Positions 44,050 to 52,929 are shown, counted from the first letter of the stretch. The stretch: DNA of 64,000 nt from Glutamicibacter mishrai (GCF_012221945.1 NZ_CP032549.1:1922001-1986000), one strand, 5' to 3'. The notes: generated by a model from the letters alone, not told the origin. Numbers and translations: made by a program.

Positions 44050-44735
44050 CCCGCCATTCAACTGACCGTGAAGCCGGTTTAGTTGAGCAGTATCTCGAGG
44101 AATCCCTCGGGCTTGGAATCGAGTCCCTGGAGAAGGGGCGCGAGCACGCGCGGGCTGCCGGTCTGCCGCCCATCGAAGTCAGTGCGGGACAGGGCAAGCT
44201 CCTGCAGCTGCTGGCCGAAATGATCGGCGCCCGCCGGGTTTTGGAGATCGGCACCCTGGGCGGCTATTCGACCAGCTGGCTGGCCCTCGGAGCCGGCGCG
44301 GCAGGAACGGTCATCACCTGCGAATTCGAGCCGTTGCACGCCTCGGTAGCGCGGGAGAACCTGGAACGCTCCGGGCTCGCGGACCGGGTGCAGATCAAGC
44401 TGGGCGCCGCCGAAGGCACCTTGGATTCGCTGATAGCCAAGCGGACCGAGGCTTTCGACCTGGTCTTCATCGATGCCGACAAGCGCAATAACGTCCGCTA
44501 TCTTGAACGCGCGCTGAAGCTGTCGCATCCGGGCACCGTGCTGGTGCTCGATAACGTGGTGCGCGGCGGTGCGATCCTGGATGATCCAGCCAAGCTGGGC
44601 AACCAGGAAGCCGATGTGCGCGGGGTCCAGGAATCGCTGGCGTGGCTGCGGGAGAACCCGAGGGTGTCGGCTACCGCGCTGCAGACCCTGGGTGCCAAGG
44701 GCTGGGACGGATTCGCGATCGCGCGGGTGCTGTAG
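44046..44735 (+). CDS. SAM-dependent O-methyltransferase (CCoAOMT-like)
   Basis: 229 residues. Motif I VLEIGTLGGYSTSWLALG, motif with acidic metal ligand DLVFIDADKRNN, and VLVLDNVVRGG. This is the class I metal-dependent O-methyltransferase family that acts on catechols or similar hydroxyls. Substrate unknown. End of the plus-strand gene run. Confidence 0.88.
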   Translation: MTRHSTDREAGLVEQYLEESLGLGIESLEKGREHARAAGLPPIEVSAGQGKLLQLLAEMIGARRVLEIGTLGGYSTSWLALGAGAAGTVITCEFEPLHASVARENLERSGLADRVQIKLGAAEGTLDSLIAKRTEAFDLVFIDADKRNNVRYLERALKLSHPGTVLVLDNVVRGGAILDDPAKLGNQEADVRGVQESLAWLRENPRVSATALQTLGAKGWDGFAIARVL

Positions 44736-44738
44736 GCG

Positions 44739-45119
44739 CTAGCGCGCTGAATGGTGGCCGTGGAATTCCTGCTCGAATTCCTCGTCGGTGTCGTGGGTGA
44801 ATGGCGGGGACTTGATGATGAAATACAGCACCGCCGCCCCGCAGAGAACGGCCGCGGGCGCGCCAACCCAGAAGGCGTACTCGGTATTGCGCACCAGCCC
44901 GGCCACGACCGGGCCCACCAGCATCGGGATGATGTAGTAGTAATGCTTCGGGGCCGCCGGGCCCCAAAAGCGTTCAAGCTTGGATAAGAGGCTGAAGCCG
45001 GCAGCAAGGATGATGCATCCGAGCAAAATCACCCACAGCGTGGACGACAGGCTGATGGTGAGGGTCAAAGAGCCGACAAGTCCTGCAGTTAAACACGCGT
45101 ACTTCGTATTTCGATGCAA
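44739..45119 (-). CDS. Small membrane protein, four helices
   Basis: 126 residues with four hydrophobic segments and a His/Glu-rich cytosolic tail (EEFEQEFHGHHSAR). Not recognised. Convergent with the O-methyltransferase, 3 nt apart. Confidence 0.65.
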   Translation of the reverse strand: MHRNTKYACLTAGLVGSLTLTISLSSTLWVILLGCIILAAGFSLLSKLERFWGPAAPKHYYYIIPMLVGPVVAGLVRNTEYAFWVGAPAAVLCGAAVLYFIIKSPPFTHDTDEEFEQEFHGHHSAR

Positions 45120-45194
45120 GCCCTCGCCCCTTTTTCTGCTCCGGATGGATTGAACCTAGACTAGTATTTTTTCAAACACTTAGACAGTCCGCAA

Positions 45195-45210
45195 TCCTAC
45201 TTAAGTAGGA
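45195..45210. repeat. 16-bp perfect palindrome TCCTACTTAAGTAGGA
   Basis: Lies between divergent genes (membrane protein and GNAT), 65 nt before the GNAT start. Could be an operator for a homodimeric regulator; no regulator is adjacent. Confidence 0.45.
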
Positions 45211-45274
45211 GGGTCACGTGGAGCGTTGGCGGAAATAGCCTCGGGCACTGCCGTAGGGTATAAATGTGCCACAT

Positions 45275-45781
45275 ATGAACGACTACCGAATCCGACTGGC
45301 TGCCGAACACGACGTGCGTCAAGCGCTGGAAATGAAGCTGCAATGCTGGCGTGAGGCCTATGCCGAATTGCGCGAACCAACCTTCTTCGCGCACCACGAA
45401 AAAGAACTCGACGGGCAAGTCGCGTGGTGGGAACGAGGACTGGCCTCCGGGGCGCAGTTCTTCATCGCCGAAGACCCGCAGGGCAGGATCATCGGGCTGG
45501 CCGGTGGCACCCCGGCCATCGAGGAAGACCGCGATGCCGGCGTGGATATCGAGCTGGGCATGCTCTACGTGCTTGAAGAGTACTACGGCAGCGGCCTGGG
45601 GGCACATCTGATGGACGTGGTGCTCGGGCAGCGCGAAGCGCTGGTCTGGGTGATCGAAGGCAACGATCGGGCCATGGCCTTCTTCGAAAAGCAAGGATTC
45701 ACCGCCGACGGAACCACCGAAGCGCTGGTGGGCACCTGGCAAGGACTGACCGAACGACGGATGGTGCGCACACATGGCTAG
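45275..45781 (+). CDS. GNAT-family N-acetyltransferase
   Basis: 168 residues from ATG 45275 (an in-frame GTG is at 45266). GNAT core: IIGLAGGTPA, ELGMLYVLEEYYGSGLGAHL (acetyl-CoA loop with the Q/R-x-x-G-x-G variant YGSGLG) and AMAFFEKQGFTADG. Acceptor unknown. Overlaps the SpeE-like gene by 8 nt. Confidence 0.85.
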   Translation: MNDYRIRLAAEHDVRQALEMKLQCWREAYAELREPTFFAHHEKELDGQVAWWERGLASGAQFFIAEDPQGRIIGLAGGTPAIEEDRDAGVDIELGMLYVLEEYYGSGLGAHLMDVVLGQREALVWVIEGNDRAMAFFEKQGFTADGTTEALVGTWQGLTERRMVRTHG

Positions 45782-46601
45782 GGATACCAAGGACTCGCTG
45801 CTCGGCGAATTCCCGATTGATACCGGAACCGCCATCATCGAGGCCGACCCCTACGGCGGGAACCGCTACATCCTGAAGGTCAACGGGGTTCCCTCATCGC
45901 ATGTGGATCTGGATGATCCGACCTACCTGGACTTCGAGTACATGCGCTGGATGGAGCCGATTTTCACCTACGGCTTCCCGGCCGAGGACTATGACGGCCG
46001 CGCCCGCAAGCTGCGCGTGCTGCACCTGGGCGGCGGTGGCTGCTCCATGGCCCGCTGGGTCGCGGCCAGCTACGAAAACGCCCGCCAGGTAGTGGTGGAG
46101 CTCGATGCGAAGCTCGCTGAACTGGTGCGCACCAGCTTCGACGTGCCGCGCGCCCCGCTGGTCCGCCTGCGGGTAGGTGATGCCGGCCAGGTGCTGCCCA
46201 CGCTGAGTGAAGAGAGCCGCGACGTGATCATCCGCGACGTGTTCGCCGGGAGCACCACCCCGCGCGAACTGACCACGGTGGACTACGCCCGCCAGGCTCA
46301 ACGGGTCCTGGATGGCGGCGGCGTATACATCATGAACTGCGGGGATACCGCGGATCTGGCCGGAGCCAAGGCCGAGGCCGCCACCTTGCTCGAGGTCTTC
46401 GAGCATGTGGCCATGATCGCCGACCCGCCGATGCTCAAGGGGCGCCGCTACGGCAATATCGTTTTCCTGGCCAGCGACGAACCGCTCAGCCTCGGCGCCG
46501 GGTTCGAACGCAATCTGCGCACCGCACCGCTGCCAGCCCAGCTGGTCTCCGGGGCCGGTGTGCAGCGCTTCGCCGCCGGGGCGTCGCCGATCCTTCCCTA
46601 G
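45774..46601 (+). CDS. Spermidine synthase-like methyltransferase-fold protein
   Basis: 275 residues. VLHLGGGGCSMARWVA is the SAM-binding glycine loop and VVVELDAKLAELVR the following acidic strand. Where true spermidine synthases have a catalytic Asp pair (DxxD), this reads VIIRDVFAGSTTP, so polyamine synthesis is doubtful. Actinobacteria carry many such orphan SpeE-like proteins. Transcribed with the GNAT gene. Confidence 0.78.
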   Translation: MARDTKDSLLGEFPIDTGTAIIEADPYGGNRYILKVNGVPSSHVDLDDPTYLDFEYMRWMEPIFTYGFPAEDYDGRARKLRVLHLGGGGCSMARWVAASYENARQVVVELDAKLAELVRTSFDVPRAPLVRLRVGDAGQVLPTLSEESRDVIIRDVFAGSTTPRELTTVDYARQAQRVLDGGGVYIMNCGDTADLAGAKAEAATLLEVFEHVAMIADPPMLKGRRYGNIVFLASDEPLSLGAGFERNLRTAPLPAQLVSGAGVQRFAAGASPILP

Positions 46602-46604
46602 GCC

Positions 46605-47105
46605 CTAGGATTCGTCCCAGCGCCGGTAGCTGGAGCCATCGGCGGCGCGCAGCAGCAGCGCGTGGTCGACCATGTACCGGCGCAGCAGGGCGACATCCGG
46701 GTGGAATACCCGCAGCCGCTCATTAACCTGCTCTTCGCGCAGCTGCTCATCGGCGCCGATCACCGCGTCGCGGATGGATACCAGCACCTCGTGCCGGTCA
46801 GCGGGCTTGGCCGGCAGCGTATCGAGCCGGTGGCCGGTGAAAAACCGCTGGATGCCGGTACGGTCCGCCTGCGCCGCGCTCGCCGAGGACAGCGTCTGAT
46901 CCAGCAGTTTTTCGTTCAACTGCCCATCTGGGCCAAGCAGTCCGATCTTCTGCCAGCGGGCGAGGTCCTTGAGCTGGGTCTTGCCCGGCTGTTCCGGGAC
47001 CCCGGCGCCGGTCAGGACGGCTCCGAGCAGCTGTCGCATGCCCGGGTTCTTTAATCCCGCGGCCACTTGGATCCAGGTTCCCGCGGTGTTCTGCTCTTGG
47101 CTCAT
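46605..47105 (-). CDS. DUF2087-domain protein
   Basis: 166 residues. The C-terminal half shows the DUF2087 pattern VSIRDAVIGADEQLREEQVN, FHPDVALLRRYMVDH and ADGSSYRRW, usually found attached to ArsR-like or standalone proteins. The N-terminal half may be a degenerate winged helix. Function unknown. Confidence 0.7.
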   Translation of the reverse strand: MSQEQNTAGTWIQVAAGLKNPGMRQLLGAVLTGAGVPEQPGKTQLKDLARWQKIGLLGPDGQLNEKLLDQTLSSASAAQADRTGIQRFFTGHRLDTLPAKPADRHEVLVSIRDAVIGADEQLREEQVNERLRVFHPDVALLRRYMVDHALLLRAADGSSYRRWDES

Positions 47106-47147
47106 GTCCCCATCCTAGCCACGGCTGGAGCGCCGTGATGGCACAAA

Positions 47148-47179
47148 ACAGCCCGCCATGACCAGGTCATGGCGGGCTG
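47148..47179 (-). terminator. Terminator of the purine permease gene
   Basis: ACAGCCCGCCATGACC and its exact complement meet around a single A, giving a long stem; on the minus strand it continues to TGTTTTGTGC. Confidence 0.75.
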
Positions 47180-47199
47180 TGCAATGTGGTGCGCGGTGT

Positions 47200-48648
47200 T
47201 TAGACCCCGGCCCACATCTCGATGAGTCCGATGCCGAAGAACAGGACGAAGGCCGCGGAGACAACCCACATCAGCGGGTGGATTTCCTTGGCGCGGCCCT
47301 GGGTGGCGCGGATGAAGACGTAGGAGATGAAGCCTGCGCCGATGCCGTTGGCGATCGAGTAGGTGAATGGCATCAGGGTGAAGGTCAGGAAGGCCGGCAG
47401 CGCAATGCCCCAGTCGCTCCAGTCGATCTTGGAGACCTGGGTGATCATCATGAAGCCGACGACCACCAGTGCCGGAGCAACCGCTTCGAAAGGCACCAGG
47501 TAGATCAGCGGGCTCAGGAACATCGCGACGATCATCAGCAGGCCGGTGACCACCGAGGCCAGGCCGGTGCGTGCGCCTTCGCCGATGCCGGCACCGGATT
47601 CCACGAAGATCTGCGCCGAGGAGCTGGAGGTGCCGCCGCCAATGATCGCGCCAGCGGCGTCGACCATCAGCACCTTGTCCACGTTTTCGATCTGTCCGTT
47701 TTCGTCCATGGAGCCGGCCTCGGAGGCCAGGCCCACCATGGTGCCCATGGCATCGAAGAAGATCGAGAGCAGGATGACGAAGGCCAGCAGCGAGGCGGCG
47801 GTGAAGCCGAGCTTGCTGAAGGCGCCGAAGATGCTGACCTGGCCGATCAGCGACAGGTCAGGCAGGGTCCAATCCGGCATGGATGGAACCACCAGGGACC
47901 AGGATCCGGTTTCGAATTCGCCGATGTGGAAGATGGCTTCCAGGATGTTGGCGATCACCGCAGAGACGACGATGCCGATCAGGATCGCGCCCTTGACCTT
48001 GCGCACGACCAGGGCCATGGTCAGCAGCAGGCCGATGATGAAGACCAGGATCGGCCAGCCCATCAGTTCGCCGTCGAAGCCCAGGCCTACCGGCACGGTG
48101 GTATTCGCGGCGTCCGGGATGCGCTGCACGAAGCCCGCGTTGACCAGGCCGATCAGCGCGATGAACATGCCGATGCCCACCACGATGGCCGTTTTCAGCC
48201 CGGCCGGAACCGCGTTGAAGACCGCGGTTCTGAACCCGGTGAGCACCAGGATGAACATGACCACACCGGCAATGAGCACCAGGCCCATGACGTCGGCCCA
48301 GGTCAGTTCCGGGTTGGTGGCCACGGTGATGGCCACGAAGGCATTGACGCCAAGGCCGGTGGCCATGGCGAAGGGGTGGCGGGCCCAGATGCCCATGAGG
48401 ATGGTCAGGATGCCGGCCACAAAAGCGGTCACCGCGGCAACGCGCTGGATGCCCAACTCGCCGCCCGAGGAGTCGGCGCCGGAAAGCACCAGCGGGTTGA
48501 GGACGACGATGTAGCTCATTGCGAAGAAGGTGGCGATGCCGCCGCGAACCTCGGTGGAGAACGTCGAACGCCGTTCCGAAATCTTGAAGTATCGGTCGAT
48601 CCGCGCGGCCGCAGACGTGCCGGAAGCAGTTTTGGTGGAGGAGGACAT
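47200..48648 (-). CDS. NCS2-family purine permease (AzgA/PbuG-like)
   Basis: 482 residues, about 12-14 membrane segments. Start RSTFSTEVRGGIATFFAMSY and the later ALVVVGFMMITQV match the AzgA branch of NCS2, which imports adenine, guanine and hypoxanthine. ATG 48648 is followed by a soluble 40-residue N-terminus. Stands alone, divergent from the tandem UspA gene. Confidence 0.9.
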   Translation of the reverse strand: MSSSTKTASGTSAAARIDRYFKISERRSTFSTEVRGGIATFFAMSYIVVLNPLVLSGADSSGGELGIQRVAAVTAFVAGILTILMGIWARHPFAMATGLGVNAFVAITVATNPELTWADVMGLVLIAGVVMFILVLTGFRTAVFNAVPAGLKTAIVVGIGMFIALIGLVNAGFVQRIPDAANTTVPVGLGFDGELMGWPILVFIIGLLLTMALVVRKVKGAILIGIVVSAVIANILEAIFHIGEFETGSWSLVVPSMPDWTLPDLSLIGQVSIFGAFSKLGFTAASLLAFVILLSIFFDAMGTMVGLASEAGSMDENGQIENVDKVLMVDAAGAIIGGGTSSSSAQIFVESGAGIGEGARTGLASVVTGLLMIVAMFLSPLIYLVPFEAVAPALVVVGFMMITQVSKIDWSDWGIALPAFLTFTLMPFTYSIANGIGAGFISYVFIRATQGRAKEIHPLMWVVSAAFVLFFGIGLIEMWAGV

Positions 48649-48818
48649 GGAAAAATTCTATGTTGTTTTTGTTGCGTATCGATATCTAACTTCTAACTAA
48701 CTAGGCACAATCAGAAATCTTTAGACCCAACTCACACCTAGTAACTGCCAAAGCAAGTACATTGGAGGTAAGGGAAATCACACCCATGTTGATCTCAGGT
48801 TATGAAGGAGCGATTCAG

Positions 48819-49793
48819 ATGAGTGATGAAGCGCCAGTCGCAGCAGAAAAGATCGAAGGAATTGTTGTCGGTGTTGATGGTTCGCAGCAAAGCAAGTGCG
48901 CTTTGCGGTGGGCCGAACGCGAGGCGGTGCGCCGCGGAAGCGTGCTGAATATCGTTTCCGCCTACACCATTCCGGTCTTCGCCGCGTCCTCCATGGATGC
49001 TGGTTACTCGACCCTGGACGATGATTTGATTCGTGGCGGAGCCGAGGAAATCGTCCGGCAGGCGCGGGCTGATCTTGAAGGCAGCCAGGCTCAGATCCGC
49101 ACCTATATCGAGTCCGGGGATCCGGCCGGGGTGCTTCTGGATTTGAGCCAGGATGCCGAATTGGTTGTCGTAGGCACCCGTGGCCGCGGTGGTTTTGTGG
49201 GACGTTTGCTCGGCTCGGTATCCTCCGCGCTGCCGGCCCACTCCAAATGCCCGACTGTTGTGGTGCCGCTGTGCATGTCCAAGGAACAGGAGAGCTCCGG
49301 CAACGCGGCCGTTGAGCGCAACTGCATCGTGGTTGGCGTGGATGGCTCGGATCGGGCCCGCTCCGCGGTGCTCGCCGCGGCCGATGCGGCGGTCGCCAGC
49401 GACCTGACCCTGCGCCTGATCTGCGCGGTGCCTCCGGTAGGCGCGGCGCTGGCGTGGATGCCGGCGACCATTGACCAGGAAGCCGTGCTGGAAGATGTCC
49501 GCTACCAGATGAGCGTGGGCACCAAGTGGCTGCGTTCGCATTACCCGGAGCTGAAGATGGAGACCGATGTGGTTTCCGGGCCTCCGGTAGAAGTGCTGAT
49601 TCGCGAGTCGGAGCATGCGGTGCTGACGGTGACCGGTTCGCGCGGCCGCGGTGGATTCACCGGCATGCTGCTGGGCTCCACCTCGCAGGGCGTGCTGCAC
49701 CACTCCAAGGGGCCGGTGATGGTGGTTCCCGATTCGGAGGATCCGCGCTTGGAGGACCGGAAGAACTTCGACACCCGGGCCCAGGAGCAGTAG
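48819..49793 (+). CDS. Tandem-domain universal stress protein
   Basis: 324 residues from ATG 48819 (AAGGAG 8 nt upstream; an in-frame TTG at 48762 lacks a site). Two UspA domains, each with the ATP-binding block: IVVGVDGSQQSK with VVGTRGRGGFVGRLLGSVSS, and VVGVDGSDRARS with VTGSRGRGGFTGMLLGSTSQ. Tandem ATP-binding Usps of actinobacteria are linked to hypoxia or stationary-phase survival. Confidence 0.92.
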   Translation: MSDEAPVAAEKIEGIVVGVDGSQQSKCALRWAEREAVRRGSVLNIVSAYTIPVFAASSMDAGYSTLDDDLIRGGAEEIVRQARADLEGSQAQIRTYIESGDPAGVLLDLSQDAELVVVGTRGRGGFVGRLLGSVSSALPAHSKCPTVVVPLCMSKEQESSGNAAVERNCIVVGVDGSDRARSAVLAAADAAVASDLTLRLICAVPPVGAALAWMPATIDQEAVLEDVRYQMSVGTKWLRSHYPELKMETDVVSGPPVEVLIRESEHAVLTVTGSRGRGGFTGMLLGSTSQGVLHHSKGPVMVVPDSEDPRLEDRKNFDTRAQEQ

Positions 49794-49817
49794 CCGCCTG
49801 GATCGCCGAGGGCGATA

Positions 49818-49878
49818 AAGCAGATTAAGCAGATTAAGCAGAAGGCCACGCACCCATCGGGTGCGTGGCCTTCTGCTT
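49818..49878. terminator. Tandem 9-bp repeats leading into a 20-bp perfect hairpin
   Basis: AAGCAGATT occurs twice in tandem (49818-49835) and its first seven bases begin the left arm of a hairpin whose 20-nt arms (49836-49855 and 49859-49878) are perfectly complementary with a 3-nt loop. It lies between the convergent Usp and NlpC genes and likely terminates both. Confidence 0.7.
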
Positions 49879-49891
49879 GGCGGTGGCTGCT

Positions 49892-51556
49892 TTAGTAGCG
49901 AGCTGCCTTCGAGTACAGGTTGTTGACCCAGCTCAATGGCGTCACCGAAATACCTGCATTCGGGTTACGGGCGTGCACTACGTTGCCGTTACCGATGTAG
50001 ATCGCTACGTGGTAGAACGATGATCCGCCGTTGGAGGAGGAGAACACCAGGTCGCCCGGGCGCAGGTTGCTCAGCGACACGTACTGCGGAGCGCTGAAGA
50101 ACTGCTGGGTCGAGGTGCGCGGCAGGCTGATGCCCGACTGGCCGAAAGCGCGCTGCGAGAAGCTCGAGCAGTCGAACGCGTTAGGGCCGTTGCTGCCGTA
50201 GACGTAGTACTTGCTTGGATCGTCAGCGGTCTTCAAGGCCCAGGCGATTGCTGCCGAGTAGCTGCGGCCGGTATCTGGCTGCGGCTCTGGCTCTGGCTCA
50301 GCGGTCTTGGTTGGCTCAGGCTTTGGAGTCGGCTTGGGCGTTGGCTTAGGAGTCGGCTTCGGTGTTGGCTTTGGAGTCGGCTTTGGCTCAGCGGTCTTCG
50401 TCGGCTTTGGCTCAGGCTTCGGTTCAGCCGTCCTGGTTGGCTTTGGCTCAGGCTTTGGTTCGGCCGTCTTGGTCGGCTTTGGCTCTGGAGTCTTGGTTGG
50501 CTCCGGGGTAGGCTCAGCAGTCTTGGTAGGCTGCGGCTCCGGAGTCTTGGTTGGCTCGGCCTTTGGAGGCTCAGGCATCGCGGTTGGAGTCAGGGTATCG
50601 AGCTCCACTGCCTTGGGCTTGACCGTTGGCTCGTCCTGGGAATCGGTAGGTTCCAATTCCTGCGGTTCTGCGACGGCCAGTGGCTGGACTGCCGCTGGCT
50701 TTTCCTCGGGAACTTCGGTGGTGTCCTCGGTGGCGATAGCCTCCTCGAGGGCGGCTTCCTGTTCCTTGGCTTCCTTCTTCTCTACTGCCTTGCGGACTTC
50801 AGCTTCTTCCTTCTGCTGCAAGGTAGCGAGGTGGCCGATGAGTTCGTTGCGGAGCTTCTTCTCGGGCTCAACGGCGGATTCGTAAGTGTTCAGGGTGCTG
50901 TTGGCGGTGGCTGCAGCTGAATCGTAGTTCGCGGCGGCTTCCTCAGCGGCGCTCTGGGCTGCGTCGGCATATTCCTGCCACGCGGAGACCAATGCTTCTG
51001 CCTCGGAGGCGGTGTTGACCGACTGGACCTGCTGTTCGCTCAATGCGTCGATGGTGGCGGCCTTGTAGAAGAGGTCGCCTTCCTTGTTGTCATCCAGCAG
51101 CAAGCCCAGGGTGGAGGTGCCGGCGCCGTTGCGGTAGATATCCGAAGCGATGGCGCCCAGGTCCTTGCGGCTCTGTGCCAGGTAGGTCTTCGCGTAATCC
51201 AGCTGCTTGACGGCCTTCTCGGCTTCGGCGGTGCGCAGGTCGCGCTCTTCGCCAGCGGAGAGCAGGGATTCCTGTGCCTCGGCGGCTTCGGTTTCAACCC
51301 GCTGCAGTTCAGCGCGGCTGGAAGCCAGGGATGCCTCGATACGAGCGATCATGGCGTTCGTAGAGTCTTTGTTCTTCTTGGCTTCTTGGATCTCTGCATC
51401 CGTTGGCAGAGCCGAAGCGCTTGGTGCAGCTGCGATGGAGACAGATGCAGGGAACGTAGTTGAAGTTGATGCGGACGCGGGCAGGGCACCTACAAGGCAG
51501 GATGCTGCTAAGGCTAGTGTGCTAGCGGCGACACCGAGCGTGTGGCGAGTAGCCAT
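49892..51556 (-). CDS. Secreted NlpC/P60 peptidoglycan endopeptidase with coiled coil and Pro-rich linker
   Basis: 554 residues from ATG 51556; GAGGAA is correctly spaced, whereas the longer frame starting at 51568 would begin within that site. Signal peptide (ASTLALAASCLVGALPASA), then a long coiled-coil region (about 45-270, rich in Ala, Glu, Lys), then a linker of KPEPKPTKTAEP-type repeats (about 290-435), then an NlpC/P60 domain with the catalytic Cys in NAFDCSSFSQRAFGQ and the His in YHVAIYIGNGNVVHA. It resembles RipA/Cwl-type hydrolases that split daughter cells. The repeated linker likely spans the wall. Confidence 0.93.
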   Translation of the reverse strand: MATRHTLGVAASTLALAASCLVGALPASASTSTTFPASVSIAAAPSASALPTDAEIQEAKKNKDSTNAMIARIEASLASSRAELQRVETEAAEAQESLLSAGEERDLRTAEAEKAVKQLDYAKTYLAQSRKDLGAIASDIYRNGAGTSTLGLLLDDNKEGDLFYKAATIDALSEQQVQSVNTASEAEALVSAWQEYADAAQSAAEEAAANYDSAAATANSTLNTYESAVEPEKKLRNELIGHLATLQQKEEAEVRKAVEKKEAKEQEAALEEAIATEDTTEVPEEKPAAVQPLAVAEPQELEPTDSQDEPTVKPKAVELDTLTPTAMPEPPKAEPTKTPEPQPTKTAEPTPEPTKTPEPKPTKTAEPKPEPKPTRTAEPKPEPKPTKTAEPKPTPKPTPKPTPKPTPKPTPKPEPTKTAEPEPEPQPDTGRSYSAAIAWALKTADDPSKYYVYGSNGPNAFDCSSFSQRAFGQSGISLPRTSTQQFFSAPQYVSLSNLRPGDLVFSSSNGGSSFYHVAIYIGNGNVVHARNPNAGISVTPLSWVNNLYSKAARY

Positions 51557-52093
51557 ATCGTTCCTCACTAAGTTCTTGGATGACAGAGAGCGTTGAAACC
51601 GTGACTTCCTGAGGTGGAAAGATCACGATTAGGACAAGGCTCCAAATAGCACATTAGGCTAACTGCAATACCCTTGGCAACACTGTTCACACCAGTCACA
51701 TGAATCCCAAACGTGTAATTCACTTGAAGTTTTGCGCTGTGATCTGCAGTAACGCGAGATGTTGCGAGTCGTTTTTCCTGAAAGAAACCTTGGAAAATTT
51801 TTTGGAGCCGCGCAGGTAGTCGTTACCTGAACGCGCTGTTCATGAAGCTTCGGTAACGCAATGAATGCATTTAATCGCCCCGGTGGGAGATCGAGGGAAT
51901 CCGGCATCAAAAAGCCGCCTTTAAAAGGAACGGTTTTTGAACGGCTTGGAATCCGATTTCTGGGGCCGGGGGAAGCTGCTCCCGTTCGTGCAGTAATCCG
52001 ATGTGGTCTGCCTCTCTTTCGAATCCACTCTGGCCACTGGATTCAGGAAAATTTGTGAGACAGATCTCAAAAGAACTTTTCGGGATTTCGGGC
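51557..52093. other. Long intergenic region before the NlpC gene
   Basis: 537 nt without a convincing gene. On the minus strand TTGCCA (51675-51680) and TAATGT (51651-51656), 18 bp apart, form a promoter for the NlpC gene with a 95-nt leader. At 51909-51941 a stem of CCG/CGG and CCTTT/AAAGG followed by CTTTTTG terminates the metallopeptidase transcript. The rest is A/T-richer and unexplained; no c-di-AMP riboswitch core could be recognised. Confidence 0.5.
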
Positions 52094-52465
52094 TCAAGCC
52101 CACCCTAGATCGTGCAATTTTTCGTCGTCGATGCCGAAGTGATGGGCTACCTCATGCATGACCGTAATGCCGATTTCGCGAACCACTTCTTCCCTGGTTT
52201 CGCATGCGCGCAGCGTCGGGTTTTTGAAGATCGTAATCTGGTCCGGAAGTGCGCCGAAACCCCAGTCTGAATCCCGTTCGGTCAGCGCCACGCCCTCGTA
52301 TAGCCCCAGAATTTCAAGGTTTTCTGGCTCTCCTGGCTGGGGTGTGTACTCGTCTTCGATGAAGAAAATGACGTTGTCCATCATGGCGAAAGCGGCCTCG
52401 GGAATGGCGTCGATCGCCTGCTCAACTAGCTGCTCGAACTCGTCGTCGCTGATCTCTGAAAGCAT
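52094..52465 (-). CDS. Minimal zinc metallopeptidase (zincin) family protein
   Basis: 123 residues. The motif HEVAHHFGIDDEKLHDLGW near the C-terminus is an HExxHxxGxxD zinc site. This is the short actinobacterial/proteobacterial metallopeptidase family (DUF1025-like), of unknown substrate and lacking a signal peptide. N-terminal acidic helix EFEQLVEQAIDAIPEAAFA is typical. Confidence 0.85.
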   Translation of the reverse strand: MLSEISDDEFEQLVEQAIDAIPEAAFAMMDNVIFFIEDEYTPQPGEPENLEILGLYEGVALTERDSDWGFGALPDQITIFKNPTLRACETREEVVREIGITVMHEVAHHFGIDDEKLHDLGWA

Positions 52466-52598
52466 GTTTTCAGCCTAGTTGCGGAGCATGGTTTCGGCAT
52501 CGAAAAAATGGCCCGGGAGCCGATTTTGCGAAATCAAAAAACCCCACGTATAGTTATTGGAGTCCGCTACGGAGACGCAAGAAACCGAAGCGACTTAG

Positions 52599-52671
52599 GC
52601 CCCCATCGTCTAGCGGCCTAGGACACCGCCCTTTCACGGCGGCGGCACGGGTTCGAATCCCGTTGGGGGTA
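52599..52671 (+). tRNA. tRNA-Glu (TTC)
   Basis: Cloverleaf: acceptor GCCCCCA / TGGGGGT, anticodon loop CTTTCAC, T-loop GTTCGAATC. 73 nt, CCA not encoded. Confidence 0.97.
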
Positions 52672-52727
52672 CAAACAACTAATTCATTAGTTGTCAGATG
52701 GAGAAATCCATTGGCTTGCGAAAGCAA

Positions 52728-52801
52728 GGCCCTGTAGCGCAGTTGGTTAGCGCGCCGCCCTGTCACGGCGGAGGTCGCGGGTTCAAGTCCCGTCAGGGTC
52801 G
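52728..52801 (+). tRNA. tRNA-Asp (GTC), copy 1
   Basis: Acceptor GGCCCTG / CAGGGTC, anticodon loop CTGTCAC, T-loop GTTCAAGTC. 74 nt, CCA not encoded; identical to the copy at 52984. Confidence 0.97.
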
Positions 52802-52850
52802 CTCAATTTACTAATCTATTAGTAAATTTGGTGTCCACTAAGTGGTACCA

Positions 52851-52923
52851 GGCTCTGTAGCTCAGTTGGTAGAGCGTTCGACTGAAAATCGAAAGGTCAC
52901 CGGATCGACGCCGGTCGGAGCCA
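52851..52923 (+). tRNA. tRNA-Phe (GAA)
   Basis: Acceptor GGCTCTG / CGGAGCC, anticodon loop CTGAAAA. The T-loop reads ATCGACG, with A instead of T at position 54. 73 nt, CCA not encoded. Confidence 0.96.
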
Positions 52924-52929
52924 CGCAGG

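Noticed and set aside
51861..52058. 65-codon plus-strand open frame between the NlpC and zincin genes
   Set aside because: No ribosome site, no recognised features, and it runs through the probable terminator of the opposite-strand gene.
51557..52093. c-di-AMP (ydaO-type) riboswitch before the NlpC/P60 gene
   Set aside because: Actinobacterial wall hydrolases often carry it, but the conserved core could not be recognised on the minus strand.
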